A DNA stretch of 64,000 nucleotides from Saccoglossus kowalevskii (GCF_000003605.2 NW_003125395.1:176141-240140); one strand, 5' to 3'. Numbered from the stretch's first letter, positions 1-13,900 are shown. The notes: generated by a model not told the origin, from the letters alone. Numbers and translations are program-made.

Positions 1-45
<45 letters not shown>
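1..45. repeat. (TA)n microsatellite at left window edge
   Basis: Uninterrupted TA dinucleotides from the first base; the array continues beyond the window, so its length is unknown. Confidence 0.97.
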
Positions 46-49
<4 letters not shown>

Positions 50-2852
50 AAACTAGTATAGTTTTGCTGGCTAGACGCTTGCAATACTAGTACTGTGTTG
101 CGGAATGTTACCCATGAAACTAAATAGCCTTGGACTATGTACAATACTATGAATTAGCTCGGCTAGGAACAATGATTTCACCGTGCATGTAACATATTGC
201 GCTGACATCGTTCGAACTCCGATGAAACTCGCAGGGATGTTAGATCTAAAATGTTATTACGTATATATTGGGAACAAAAATATACAATGAAATTGATTTT
301 ACACAATGGAAATATATAAAATCATTGAACCGTGAATCAACATATGGGGACATCGGCATGATTGCATTGGACATACAAGGTATAGAAATATTCAATTATG
401 CAAATGCGCCTAACATTGCACTAATTACTTAACTCGTGATGCAAAGACAAAAAAAAAAACTAAGAAGATTTCAAATATTTAATCAATGGTCTTGCCCGAC
501 ACGTGTTCTAATCTTGATTATTGCATCACTAATTAGGATGTAACTCATTCACAAACCACACGAAACATGCTAATATGGAATTAAAATTATTCCTCAGCTT
601 CTAGGGTAAGCCACAGAGTTTTTCCCCGGAGTTCTCATCAGAGTGAATCATTAAAGTTTGACATTTAACATTAACACTGAAAAATGCTCAAGGATACACG
701 ACCGTATTATAATTCTATGTCTCATCCATGTAAATGTCACAAATATCTTTTCTCGCGTCTCGGCTCGAATTAGGGGGAATTATACACGTGCGCAAATAAA
801 ATGAATCTCTGCTCAACACCATTTGATAACAAATGATCAATAAACCTGGATATGTATTATCGACTTTGTGTCAAGAAAACCATCCGTTTATTCATTACTT
901 GAGAGAATAGGAAGATGATACAAGTACATATTGCTACACGCGCACAACACGCGAATGTTATACACAGAATCACACTTGATGTATAATTGTCTAGCAATAC
1001 ACGCCAATAAATTCCAGCAAAATTGCATTTATCCACTCAATTTGTATTGGAATAAAGAAGATCGCGTTTCAGAAGCATCGCCAGATGCCCAGAGTACTTA
1101 AACGTCACATAACATAACATAATTACTGAATGTTATCACGCACACAGTTTGTACTTATTCTCATGGTCATATCAGTGTTTCATTCAGAGATCAATATGGG
1201 CCGAACGCCACTAAGTTTCAATTCCAGCGCTTCTAGCAATACAGTGTTTGATTGCAAGTCATATTAGTATGTCTCAGGCTGAAAAAAATGAATAAAACAA
1301 ACTGTTAAAACAGAATATTTTTTTCTATGTTGAAGATGGGGGAATAACTGCGATTGTTCAGAATTGTTTTATTTTCTTCAACACAAAATGGTCCTACGAG
1401 TATAAACGACTGTTCCATTGTTAGATGTTTTTTGAACAGTAATTCCCAGATAGAACAGCCAATGTATGCAGGGTAACCGAGCTGTATAATTATTACCCAG
1501 TGATAGTGTAACAAGTCATCAACCAATGAACCATGAATGCAACAAGACAGTGTGTTACCATCTCTACAATCAATTTCAGACTGCAATGGATGCATGGAGG
1601 TAATAAGAATTGTTATTACCTCCATGAATGGGTGCAACACATTGGCGTGAAACTACGAATTCGCTTAGGTTTCTACTATTATCACGTGACGTATACGTGT
1701 TCATCTTCTGAGTAGTAATGATTTGTTAAGATCCATTAATGAATAAATCGTAATCATAGATTAAATTCGTACTGAAAATAATGCATGGCTATTAGTCTCT
1801 GACAGAGGGTACCGACTATTTCATAAAAGGGCAACTGAGATGCAAATAGGTGCGTATTCGTCGCGTTGGAAATTTCACGTGACACACCCAGAGTTCAAAA
1901 GCATTCGATATTGCACTCACATTCCATTAGTAAATATCCTTTCCTAACAGCAGTATCAGATCTTATCGTAGAACATTTCCAATGTAACAATTTAAAATGT
2001 AATATCTTGTTGTCTAGTGCCACATAAGAAAAAAACAGTCGATATTATTTTATAGTCCACGCTCAAAGACGGCCGACTGATGGCCATTTGTGTAAAAACT
2101 TATTAACTATAGATAGTTCATGCACGCCGCTTTGAATTGGAAATTCGGCTCAAAAGGGCCACTTGCGGGCATATTGTTTCTGACGTATATCCCGTATATG
2201 CTTTGAGCAATTCGCTCTAAATGTTATACCTAGATTGTGTACCATAGTACTGATACAATGATGTTATCTAATTTATTTGTTTTGATTATGCACGTTACTT
2301 TGATTTGTAAAGTCCACCCAAGATTGGCTGACTCGATCCGTCTATCAGGTCACACAAGTACTGTTACATCATGTGCGTTTTGTATATGCGCAATTCTTGA
2401 AGCTATAAAATCGCGAGTATTATGGTCCATTTATGAGTCAGTGATTATGAAAAATTATTTGTCCAATGCTGTTAAAATCTGTTTTCGTGAAATAAACGTG
2501 AATCTCCATATTAAAAAATAATGCTTTGACACTTCTGTTTTACTTTACGTCATGCACATGATCTAATTACTTACCTAAAGCATAATAATAAACAACATAA
2601 TTCTATATGCTTATGGCCTTTAACATTAGGTACACATCGAGGACTGTGAGTTGCTGTGTAAGCGCTCGTACTCAAAACGCAGAGGATATGACATATCTTT
2701 GTTTCGTTTATCTGATGAGACTCATTGTCATTTATTACGTCACAGCTAGTGTACATTCCTATGAAGCAAATGTTACATCACAAAAGCTACGCGAGTGGCA
2801 TACGATTCATACAAATGAGTGCTTAAAAGATGGTAAATGACATGAAATATTT
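46..2852. other. AT-rich intergenic DNA, nothing recognised
   Basis: I see no conserved coding segment, RNA gene or repeat family here except a short GC-rich hairpin near 2065-2090, listed separately. The open frames present are short, overlap on both strands and have unconvincing composition. Confidence 0.6.
2065..2090. repeat. GGCCGACTG-type short hairpin, copy A
   Basis: A GC-rich island with GGCC on both sides of a short loop (core GGCCGACTGATGGCC followed by ATTT). The same core recurs at 6192-6215. Too short to assign to a family. Confidence 0.4.
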
Positions 2853-2856
2853 TTTT

Positions 2857-2896
2857 ATTTTACTATACACATAGTTGTTTTACTATACACATAGTT
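2857..2896. repeat. 20-bp tandem duplication
   Basis: The segment containing TACTATACACATAGTT occurs twice head to tail at a spacing of exactly 20 bp (starts 2861 and 2881). It looks like a recent local duplication. Confidence 0.85.
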
Positions 2897-4685
2897 TTCC
2901 TCTAACAGTGACACTTAAAAAACATTTTCCCTTGTTGAGCACTCTGTGTGAATCATGTCTCCTACCGGTGTCGCATATTAAACTGGCTTTCAACCAGCCT
3001 ATTTAAATGCCGCCACGATTACGTTATTTGAAAAACTTAGATTCGAGGTGTTACTGACATTTGACCACGCGAGTTTATCATTGAGCAAAGGCCTTGAAAA
3101 CTGTCAATCACTTGCACTAACAGATTCACGGCTCAACAGAAAAAATAACATGTTGTTTTCGCATTAATATATGCACTCCCACAGCTAACACGTGCTGTGT
3201 AATGTATCCTACCTCCGTACTGAAATATTAAATAAACGCGGCGATTATATCTACGCGTGTCTGTGCAACATTTTGTGGCATGTGGAAATAGTTACGTTCA
3301 TCTTCTCGTAAACTAAAAACCAAGTCATTTTTTTTGTAATACAACCGCATTGTTGAATTTAGATCAATTCACTCTATTTCATTGTTTATGCTACAATATT
3401 GCATGTTAGTTCAGCGCATTTCCCAGAAAAAAATATTTCATAATGGCAAACGGGTCAACACCGGGAAAGGAAGGAGATGAGTTTTCCGGTGTTGCTATTT
3501 CTGTTCACCACTAATTATTTTGCTGACTACAAATGAAAAATCTGAATTCAAACATAGTATCTCAAAAAAATTTGTAAATGCAAACATATATTTAATTTGC
3601 ATATGATTATATGAAGTTAAAATGAATGTCTGTTTTAATAATGATTTATATTATTCACTGCAACCACATTTAGTACGTTTAATATGGAATAACAATTAAT
3701 TAATTATCAATTCATTAAGGTTTTGGGAAAAATATAGAATTGAGTCAAACCGATTAAAACATCAACAAAAATAAACTTAATACTGAGCCGAATTAGCTGT
3801 TTGTATTATCTTGTCCATACATAATAAATAGCCAAATTATAAATAGCAAAACATTCGTTTATTATTTGTCGGATTTTTTATTGGAGTCAAAAATTGCCAG
3901 TGCCCTGCAACACAACTCAAACCACTAGCCACTCCGTTTTTGTGATTGTACTGTAAAGGGCAAATGACGCTAACATGCAAATGAGATATCAACAAATTAT
4001 CTTTGTTATTAAGTGATAAAATATTATGTGACTATGAAATCGATAAACGGAAATAGAATCTACAACAAAGCATCTATCCCAGTGGTCTATTTAATCGATA
4101 ACATAAAAAATAAGCCATATTTTAAAAATGGCTACTAGATTAATCCATTTTAAAGTTACATTTCATATTCCGTGTCCAGGTTTCTTAGTGGGTGCAATTA
4201 TTTGAACAGACACTCGTCGATAATTCCCAATATGCCATTCTGATTCCGTTAAAAATAGAAATTGACTAGCTGAGAAATCAATTATTCAACGTCGCTTTTT
4301 AGTTCCCGGTCAGCAAATTTCGCAACTTCTCTCGAGTCATGACACTAGTGTTCTTTCAAGAACAGCAATATTTCAAGGCTACACGTGCTATAAAATACTA
4401 CCGTAGCAAGTAGTGCTCGAGTCGAACCATGAAGTACTTTGCGGTCTCGAAATTTGTGGGACAAAATTTGATACGACATCCTTCCTCCGTCATCCCGTGT
4501 GCATTTAGCACAACGCGACTTAGCACGTCCCAGTCACGGGGTTCATCTATGGCAAGCGCTACTTTTACCGCCAATGCCTACCCTGTTGAACGCTAAATGC
4601 CACATCCTAGATAGCCCGCTTCCACCCACAATTCTGAGCAAAAAGTTCACACCGATTTATATACCGATTTATCACTAATTTTAAC
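2897..4685. other. AT-rich intergenic DNA
   Basis: Nothing is recognised apart from the hairpin at 3456-3494. A somewhat more GC-rich patch at about 4.38-4.64 kb has no frame I can identify. Confidence 0.5.
3456..3494. repeat. Perfect-stem hairpin (inverted repeat)
   Basis: The left arm CAACACCGGGAAA pairs with the right arm TTTTCCGGTGTTG with one mismatch, around a purine-rich loop of 13 bases. It is conspicuous in AT-rich surroundings. It could be a tiny transposon relic or a structured RNA stem; the sequence does not decide between them. Confidence 0.6.
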
Positions 4686-4689
4686 ATTT

Positions 4690-4910
4690 GGGGGATACTG
4701 AATTATAGTAGCAAAGGGAGACAAATTAGCAAGTTCAATTTCAGCGACTTGATCTAACCTCTCTCGCTCAAGTTTAACTTCTTGTGCAGCTTTTCCCCTC
4801 TCAATTTAAAATTCTTATTCTATCTTTTCTCCTTCAATGTTAGCTCCCCAATTCCTTTCTCGTTCCTGCTCTAGTATCAACATATAATGAACAGCCACCA
4901 AACCCTCCAA
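4690..4910 (-). pseudogene. Possible fossil coding remnant, charged coiled-coil-like (retroelement gag-like?)
   Basis: Read on the minus strand, this stretch has a run rich in Glu, Lys, Arg and Leu that resembles the helical region of some LTR-retroelement gag proteins. It is clearly broken, with at least two breaks over a short distance. No protease, reverse transcriptase or long terminal repeats were found nearby, so the family is uncertain. Chance or a degraded host exon remain possible. Confidence 0.2.
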
Positions 4911-5329
4911 CAAGTTAAACCAATGTGAAATTGTAGATCGGCAACTTCCGGTATGTCATATGTTTGACAATTGCAGTCGCTTTAGCCATTTTTTGAACCC
5001 ATATTTACTAGAACGATTATTAGCACTGCGTTTACAGGTTAATAGTGTAATCAGAATACGTATAACCGGTTCAAATCAATGCATATAATTATTTAGGAGT
5101 TCACAATATGTAGCGTACAATCTGTTCAGTCGTACACTCTCTCACTTTTGACCCCAAATATCACGAGATCACAGGATCGGCTAAAATATTTCCCCAAAAC
5201 CTTCAACAATATTCAATGTTTTTACCACCAGACCTCGTGTGCCGGTTTGTAACCAATTTAAAATTAAATACATGTAATTCGTATAATACAGTTCAATACA
5301 ATCATACCTATCTACAATTAGGAATAATG

Positions 5330-5830
5330 CACACCGGTAAATCTCACACATATGGCGCCACGCCTGAATTACGTGGGCCCATACTTTATTTGGTACGTCG
5401 CCGGCATTATCACCCGCCCCTGCAACAGCACTAAACGCGGCTCTCACCAAGCACCAACGCCGATACCCGATTTGTAAGATAAGGGGGATTGCGAAATTAT
5501 GTATTATGATAACTGAAAGCCCAGGACTAACTAGTGTTTGTGTAGGAATGTACGGTACCTGACGTTTCCCGATGTCTGTCGAATCATATCGGTAGGTTTC
5601 GTCACCCCAGTAAATTTAACGTAGCCATCGACAGGAGTTCACAAATTGAAGTGTCGAAATCTACCTTAGCGCTGGATGGTTCTGCTATGGCAGTACAGCG
5701 TTATGCTCTCGAGATGTTAGGGGCACGCAAAGCGAAGACCCCTTTATTGAACAGGATATCGAGAGGCAACGATCCCTACAACCACGCTGTCACAGTTTTT
5801 AATGCAATGACGTCATCAATTAATCATCAT
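5330..5830. other. GC-richer unassigned patch
   Basis: The base composition is distinctly richer in G+C than the flanks, with several CpGs and a TGACGTCA at 5808-5815. Open frames exist on both strands (for example + strand 5651-5836), but none has a recognisable domain. It may be an eroded mobile element or a regulatory island. Confidence 0.3.
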
Positions 5831-8160
5831 AATTAATTGACCTGTTCATTCATCCCCCGGATACTCGTCTAGTGAAGTCCAGCGGCGACATCTGGGGCAC
5901 ATAACACGACCCACATTCAGATATCTGTTTTTGTAGTGTCAAATATGCCACACACAAAACCTACCTTCGAATGCCGACTGTCGTCGAGTTTTTGTACTAT
6001 GACAATAATCAAATAAATTTGTAATTACATCTCTTGTGTACAATACGTGATTTACCTTAATAAATAAATGCACAATTACATCCATTGTTCACAACAGACA
6101 ATTCGTTTCACATTCAGTCGCATCCTGACACTTGGTACCTACATTGAACATAGTTAGAGACTGATGAACGTAATGTTTTCAGATTATATTCAAAATGGCC
6201 GACTGGCGGCCATTTAAAGAAAAAATACAGTTCCGGGGTCATATGTCTGACAAGTCTTGGTCATTCATGTTAAAAATTCACAGATACATCATACAATATG
6301 TCGCACATATGCATATTTATTTGTTTGACGACCAGATTTAAGATGGTCGAATGACTCATTTCAGTTTTGTTCATTAGTTAACTAACGGTGAATCCAATAA
6401 TGTTTCACATACCGCAAAATATACTGATATCTTATTAGTTTTGTTTTCAAAATGCTTTCGACAATTTTTCGTACTAAAACGCGCGTAAAGTTAAATAAAA
6501 CACACGTACGCTGATTAATATAACTATATTTTTGTAATTATGAATTTAAAATTATATGTTATCTAAAATTTAGTGCGACCATGCAAAGATAACAACAAAA
6601 TCTACAACTTGTTTCAATCTTTAGACATTGATACTGATAGGAAGCATTTTGACTCCCATTAACTAACTCCAAATACGTTTATAAATTCACTCACATTTAT
6701 AGTTTTAAACGTATACATATATTCTACATCAGTAGAAACCTCACGTTTGTAGTACACCGTAGTTTGCGTCATGTAAACAAAAATTATCAATTAAAATACG
6801 AATGTGGACAAGACATGAAATGTATTATTTTTTTATTTAAATTGTCTTCTCAGTTATTCGGAAATGATTACGTGGAAAACATGCCAAAGATACCACATAT
6901 CGAAACTTTATTACGGCGCGTTATTATTTAATATTTACAGGACCGACATAGTCTAATATCTACGGTGCGCAACGCACTATTTAAAGGATACTGTAACGTC
7001 ACTCTATAATTCACTACCATTAGTAAACATCTATTGAAAGATGTATATTCGCATCCTGCTGTAAAACGTTTTTTTTCTCATTATTTGAAATGGCGACAAT
7101 TTATAATAATATGCATGGATAAAGACAGTTTCCTGATATATCAACGTGTCATTTCATCTATCGTAATTGTTAAACGAATGCAAATTGTGCGTTCCTGAGC
7201 GTAGATTACATATTATATGCATTTTGACAAGCGATATCCATCATCGCCACCACAATGAAACGGTGAAACACGGTTATTTGAAAAGAGATGTATATCATCA
7301 TCTTAAACAGACTCAAATATATATATGTATCAGATATTGATGTATATATAAATATATATAGTATGTGATAAATATTGGCAATATTTAAGATGTAGAAGGA
7401 ACTTTTTTGCGAAGTATTAATATCAAAACATTATGATTTGTATGCCACTCTGACCACTATCTTTAAGTGGTTAAGTTTTGCGTGAACAGTTATTTTATGC
7501 ATAGCAAACAAAATGTAAGTTTTACGGTTCATTTTATTAGTTGTCTGGTCACATACATTCACGCTACGATAGATTGTTTTTGTTGGATGGCATGACGTCT
7601 CGGTCACAGAAGCTATGTTGCTTTCAGGCCATGTTTCAAATGAAACACACATATAATAATTTGCAATCAGACATGATTAATGCAATTTGAATTTGTCGAC
7701 ACCATGCCAATATAAATATTCGATAGCTTTTTTACAAAACGAAAGGACATAAAATATTAAAATCATCTAGCAATAGATATTCTCCACCTATTTTATTTTC
7801 CATCTCTTTCTACTCCTCGCTCTGTTTTTGTTGTTGTCTGAAAATCGTTTCACCACTGTGCCATTCATGACCTTTCCGATTTAGAGTAAACCAATTAGAT
7901 CATTATCCAGACAGGCAAATTAAGTTTGTGTTACAGTCATTATTCCCCTGGTACGGATCAGTGCTTCATTTGAAGACGCCGATTCAAGTTGCAGCAGTGT
8001 CCTATACAGTCTCCACATTTATCTATTATAACGCTGTGTTCCAGCCGGGGACCTTTGTGCTCTTGATTCATAATGCATATCCACGTAACTAGATAATCTG
8101 TACGGGTGAATGACGTGGTTAAAATGAACAAAACCCACTGCAAACTATTTAAAAATGGAA
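5831..8160. other. AT-rich intergenic DNA
   Basis: No gene is seen. It contains the short hairpin at 6192-6215 and an imperfect TA-rich tract near 7315-7365. Confidence 0.55.
6192..6215. repeat. GGCCGACTG-type short hairpin, copy B
   Basis: AAATGGCC and GGCCATTT form an eight-base inverted repeat around a short loop. The core is shared with 2065-2090. Confidence 0.45.
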
Positions 8161-8170
8161 AAATGAGGAT

Positions 8171-8199
8171 GTGTGTGTGTATGCGTGTGTGTGTGTGTG
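8171..8199. repeat. (TG)n microsatellite
   Basis: TG dinucleotides with one interruption (TATGCG) in the middle. Confidence 0.9.
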
Positions 8200-8937
8200 G
8201 CTTACTATTATAGTAATTGACACACATTGCAGCTGACATGCGTATATCTGTTTATCGCATATATCAAATCGTTTTATTGCTCTCCACTGAAGAGATGTTA
8301 ACTACTTCAAGGTACTATCAAATTTTAATTTTAGTGATGTCAGTTTTCATATTCGCGTTTGAGAGCAACGACTAAAATAACTAGCAGCAACTGTCATTAA
8401 CGACAGCGACGTTGTCATGTAATCATCACCGACGTTAGAATTGTAATTACTGATCTGTTGTCAGACTAATCAATGTTTAAGTAGAATTACAATTGCCCAA
8501 GTCTCCGAGCTGGTCGCTGATAACTGCCAATCAATGTACAGCAAAATGTCTGGTGCTCGCAATATAATCGGGTTGATGCTGATGACTTCCATTATTCATA
8601 TTGTATTCCTGTCAAATAATGAGGCGGCCAAACTTTATAGTGAACATGTTTGTTGTTTGGTCAAAAGATAAAATTGAAGTAACGACGCAGTAAAACTTAA
8701 TGTACTCGTAGCCCCTTTACTCTGGAGATACACAATAAAAGTACATAATCACTGTCAGTGACATGATGAGACAAGCACCGAGCACCTTGGAGAGTGTGGT
8801 ACACGTAGTATAGAGAATGATAGAAAGCGTTAGTTTTGAATAACATGGGTTCTTGAAATACTAGTAGTCCATTAACTGTATCGGGTATTCAAAACAAATT
8901 CGATTTGATTTCACACATTATGTGTGCTACCTACCAA

Positions 8938-9030
8938 GCAATCAATCAATCATTCACCAATCAACCAGTCAATCTAACAATCAATCGATCTACACACACG
9001 CGCCAATCAACTAACTAACCAACCAACGAA
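8938..9030. repeat. Degenerate (AATC)n / (AACT)n tetranucleotide tract
   Basis: Repeated CAAT, CAAC and TAAC tetramers with substitutions run for about 90 bp, typical of an aged tetranucleotide microsatellite. Confidence 0.8.
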
Positions 9031-10060
9031 CTGTACATATAAAGTTACAAATAACTTTACTATTTAAATTTGATTTTCAACACAGCCAACAATAGCTTCA
9101 CATAACTAATACAATACAGGAATTGGCGTATACAATGGAGAATTGCTCGCATGGGACGTGAACTGTTTCTAGTCGGGAGTCTTTGGATTTCTGGAAATAA
9201 AATTAATAATAATATGCTTAAGTTGTCGTGTATATACGTCCCACAATGTACCGACAGGACAAGATATATTACAACGCTTGGGTTGTACCTACGTGGATGA
9301 GACTTTAAGGTTTACCTCCTTAAAAACACACATTTTGATAGCAATGATAACGTCAAGATAATTTGTATCTGCGCATTTGTCACTCCAATACAAAACTACT
9401 TGAATGTTCAGATTGGGATCTAAAATATTATCAGACATTTATTTCTACTGTTAAGGTAATGTGATTTACGCCCTAGTCACCAATCCGGCTAGATTAGGCG
9501 CGATTTAGTTGAAATTATATCACACAGCTATCTAACAAATCTAGATCGATTTTGAGTTGGAAATAATTTTGAAATATAGTTATATAATCTAGATATATCA
9601 GGATCGTCGTAAACAACGGAAGTTCGCGGAATATGAAGCAAGTGTTTTTGTATTGTTAATACAAACAATCAAACGGATTGCATTATAAATATCCGGAGTG
9701 GTGTCTGACATTTTGTAAAAGAAAAATGAATCTTCAAAATAAACTGTTATGAAAAAGCAATAACAGACACTAATGGGTGAATCTGTATTTTTCGCAACGT
9801 GTACAAAAGCGCGATTCGTGCCCTTGTGTTTTCACAACTATTCAAATCACTGTCTCTGTATTTATGTCAAGGGCTTTTGGCGCATCGAAAATAATAAACT
9901 ATGTATATTGCTTATCACACAGAAGTCACCGAGGTTAAATATAATGTTAACTGAAGTGTAATTGCGCTTTAATATCAAAGTTTACTATAGTCTGTCTGTC
10001 ACCAACTGTTTTTTTTTACAGAATTATTAATGATTAACTCATATAACATAGTACACCGAG
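9031..10060. other. Intergenic DNA, nothing recognised
   Basis: AT-rich; a 62-codon open frame at 9773-9961 has no recognisable motif and is probably chance. Confidence 0.5.
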
Positions 10061-10066
10061 TACTTC

Positions 10067-10418
10067 GCTGGTTCCCAGCGTGCCATGCGAATGTCAATTA
10101 GGCCGCAGGTAACTAGTAATCGCCATATTGTTCCACTGGGCCACTGGACGTATTTTGAAAACATTCCCCATGTTTAGAATTCATACTTGCGGTGGTTCTA
10201 ACATTTTTCGCTATTTTTGTGCAAAGTTAAAAAAACAAACAGTTTTATATTCGTGCAACTTTTGAGAGCGTGGGAAACCCCTGCTTTAAACGTGGAACGA
10301 CGACGAGGGTAAGTGCTGACGTCAGGTAACGAGAACATGGTGGACCAATCAGAATTCTGTAATCATTACTAGTTACCGGCCTCTTGATGCGCCATGACAC
10401 TTGCGGCGGGAACCAGCC
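10067..10418. mobile_element. MITE-like element with long inverted repeats (~350 bp)
   Basis: The left end starts GCTGGTTCCC and the right end finishes GGGAACCAGC. The similarity continues inward with gaps through AGGCCG and an exact GTAACTAGTAAT block (left 10109-10120, right 10365-10376) and into CCAC-ending segments, giving imperfect terminal inverted repeats of about 80 bp. The heptamer GAGTACT lies just outside both ends (10058-10064 and 10424-10430), which may be a target-site duplication, although the distance to the repeat differs on the two sides. There is no coding capacity, so it is non-autonomous. The superfamily was not determined. Confidence 0.75.
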
Positions 10419-10810
10419 AAATTGAGTACTAGCTTATGTGAGCGTTGTTTCATATTCACATCATTACTTTTGCATTGCATTCTGGTATAACTGTACAGAT
10501 CCACATACATTAACTAGAGCTATTGATAACACCCACGCAGTATGCATATAAGCAGCGCCTACTCCTGATAATCACTATACTAATTGGCTGGCTCAAAAAG
10601 GGATAATTGCAACTTGTAGGATGTTAACTATAGGCGCCACGAATGTTGACAGCAGACACGGGTCTCGCAAACTCTTAGCTCAGGTCAGGGTAGTAAGTGT
10701 ATCTTGAAGAATGTGTGACTGAGAGTCGCCGTCACTAGTAAATATTGGGCTGGGGATGCAGTGTAACGACTCTGCTGTTTTGATGAACTTTATAGGCTTG
10801 TTTTTGCTCC

Positions 10811-10919
10811 TAAATAGTGTCCCGTTCTTTCAGTCATCGCGTCCACTATTCCCCTGGATTACGTAACCATGGTATCTGGAACCGACGGCGCGATAACAGA
10901 ACAGAGAGGGACACTATTA
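10811..10919. mobile_element. Short hairpin element with TAGTGTCCC inverted ends (~109 bp)
   Basis: ATAGTGTCCC at the left and GGGACACTAT at the right are perfect inverted repeats. Weaker pairing continues inward to ATCGCG / CGCGAT, giving arms of about 30 bp. The centre contains GGATTACGTAACC, which is itself nearly palindromic. This explains much of the open frame seen in this interval. It resembles a MITE; the target duplication is unclear (TA is possible). Confidence 0.65.
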
Positions 10920-13900
10920 GAGAGGAAAAAACAGCACAAGTCTCGCGGCTCCCCCGACAAGAAAGCCGTGCAATAATGTTCCATATAACACCCGCCCCTG
11001 TGCGTCTTGTTGATGTTGTGACGTCATACAGATGAATATCAGTCCGCACTATGAAAGTTGGAATAACAGATGAATACATCAATAATAACCGAGATAATGG
11101 AACACCAGCAGCTCGAAGCGACTGGGTCTCTCGAAGTGAATGACATCAGTGACCCGGGATTACTTATACTAATTACACACTGCAAGGCACCAATAGTTGG
11201 TGGAAATCAACAATTTTTCAAAAAAAAACCTCATCATGAAACAGTCCACACCGTGAAACCCACCCTTAAGTAAGTTTATATTAGTGATCCCACTTTCCGT
11301 GGTCAGTAATATATATTCCTTGTCTAGAGGTAGAGTATACCAAATAAATAACATTTTTGGGCACGGTGTAATCGAAATTCAGGTCTTTATATTGACGTCT
11401 GGATTCCGTTTTCTCTAAATATTACACTACCTGACCATGACAAGTAGAGGGGCGGTAAGAGGGGGGAGGGCATACTGTTTTTTTTTTGTCTGCGAAACCG
11501 AAGCTATAATGATATACCGAGCCTCAAACCGGATCTGTGTCTGGTTGACTTATGGCGACAGTTTTAAAATGACATGCAGTGCTTATTGGGGGAAACAATA
11601 ATAATATTATTATTTCACAATCACTGTAACCACCATTTATGACTACGCCGAGTTGTCGTTTCGCTCCGCTGGGTAGTAATATGACCTGATTCGGTATCCT
11701 CGTCATTATGACCACCAGGCTTAGTTTTTTTATATATATATAATAACCAGCTTGTAACAGTCGTTACTAAAATCACTGTACATATACATATACTTATACA
11801 AATAATTATATTAATATGTTTAATTTACAACAAATATGCCTATAATCATAATGTATCATAAAACAATTTAAGAATGCATTAAAATGAAAAATATCTTGCA
11901 GAGCAGCTTTGCCTCACTCTAGTCATTGATATGAGGTTACACATTGCGTCTATCGAAAGTGACACAACTATCCACCCGTACTTCCGAATAAATTTCTTTT
12001 TCTTCAAAAATAAGCCTCTAAACCGATATTTAGTGATCTGAAAATGTCCCATATTTTGAAATATATAAACAACAGAAATACAATCCGTCTATTTGAGTTA
12101 TAGTTTGGGTTATAGACTAAAAAATATTTGGGAGTGGTAAAAACACACAATGACTTTTTTATTTCTCTTCACTTTAAATAGGTTCTAATATAATTACCTG
12201 ATATATATATATATATCTATCTTATATGGAATTTTGAAAAAAAAATAATGATCGTTGGTTTTTCCACAGTTTTGACATAACAATTTAAAGTGACGTGGAC
12301 AGAATCGATTTAATTTAACGAGACAGCTAACATGCTGCGGGGTAGTGTGTCATGTGTGATATCCAAATTTCGTGGTGTTTCCATCACGATGTGCTTAATC
12401 GTCTTTGTTCTAGATACATATATACATAAACACAGACAGAATAAACAATCAGCATATATCCAGGTGACGCGATATTCAATTAGCAAAAGAAGAATCTACC
12501 TCGAGAGAAAGCTCTTCACCAGTCAATATTTAGACAACCCGAGTTGATAATTGTCGTAGGTCACCAGGCAATAACCTCTCTACAGTGTTCTGGCGACATG
12601 TTTTCGATTTGATGATAATTGAAATCTATCATTGACCTCGGTTTCCACGATCTAAATATATGACACTAACAATGTCCAGAGGGGCCTATCACACTGTCAC
12701 ACACATGGCAAGCGACAGGAATTTGAAATCTCAGTATCAAACTATTCAAACACGATCTGAAACGCACGGGTTTCTTATAATATTGATTGATATACATTTC
12801 CCAGCTAAAGCTCAATTATAGATTTCGGTTTTTGCTACATTGTCTATTGTGAATGACGTTTTGAATATAACTTTTATACTTAAAAATCTATATCTGCACA
12901 TTACGTGATTTCATTCTTTTACATTATCACACAATATACTGTGGCTGGAATGGAATAGGAAAAGCTTTGCGAGAAGGTATGTCGTCACAGGTAAACAAAA
13001 CCCGCTTTAAGTAGTCTGTGTACATATGTGATGCATCCTTTGAAGATGATAGGTCAGAGATCTTTATTATAAATGTCAATGTTCCTGTTTTATAAAAACT
13101 ACTAGGTTGATAATATGAAAAATTACGTTGTATGCAAACGTCATACAAACGGAAAAGTGCATAAATAACAGGGAACCTTTTACGTGTAGAATTTGTTAAA
13201 AGACCCAACACGTTGTCGCAGTGATTCGTGTATTATGTTTATTTTGTTATCTATACCCTTTGTGTACGTGAAAACAATCCCTCGTTACGTGCCAAAACCT
13301 TGAGTTCACGCCTCCAAGGGGTGGCGGTATAGTATAATAGAAATAATGAATTCCCAATGCGGCCATAATGGAGAATTGACTCATCATTTTCCATTATTTG
13401 CAATGCGACGATGTTAATATAGTTATACAATTACGGATAATAATACAGTACAGACTAACATTAAAAGACTCACTACCTAATATCATTTCTCCGTTCAATT
13501 TACAGTTAATCTTTGGAAGGGCATATTTCCACGTATGCATAACATGCTAAACTGTTTCTGATAATGAAACAAATAGAGTGTGGAAGCAGTAATACATGGA
13601 ATTTTGTTTTCTTGTTTTAACCCTATAGTTTAGAAAATTTTGGAGGTGTGACAGAAACACTCTAGACCAATACACGCGATTACGGGTATTGTCGTATTTC
13701 TCGGTCGAAACTCTTAATTGATAGTTAGAGTAGTGTTAGTACATGTTATTTTGTAACACGTCGAACTCGCTACGATGATTGCATATGATTTGGTTGGTTG
13801 GTTATGAACAAATGTATGTAATTTATGATAAATGTGGCTTGTTTACTTCTAATTTCACGTGAAGTGAAACATTACAGGCTGAACAGAATTTATTTATATA

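Noticed and set aside
8360-8500. Inverted AATTGTAATT / AATTACAATT pair as a possible element
   Set aside because: Only about ten AT-rich bases pair; expected by chance in this composition.
10817-11035. Arg-rich 72-codon frame
   Set aside because: Half of it lies in the hairpin element at 10811-10919; no known domain.
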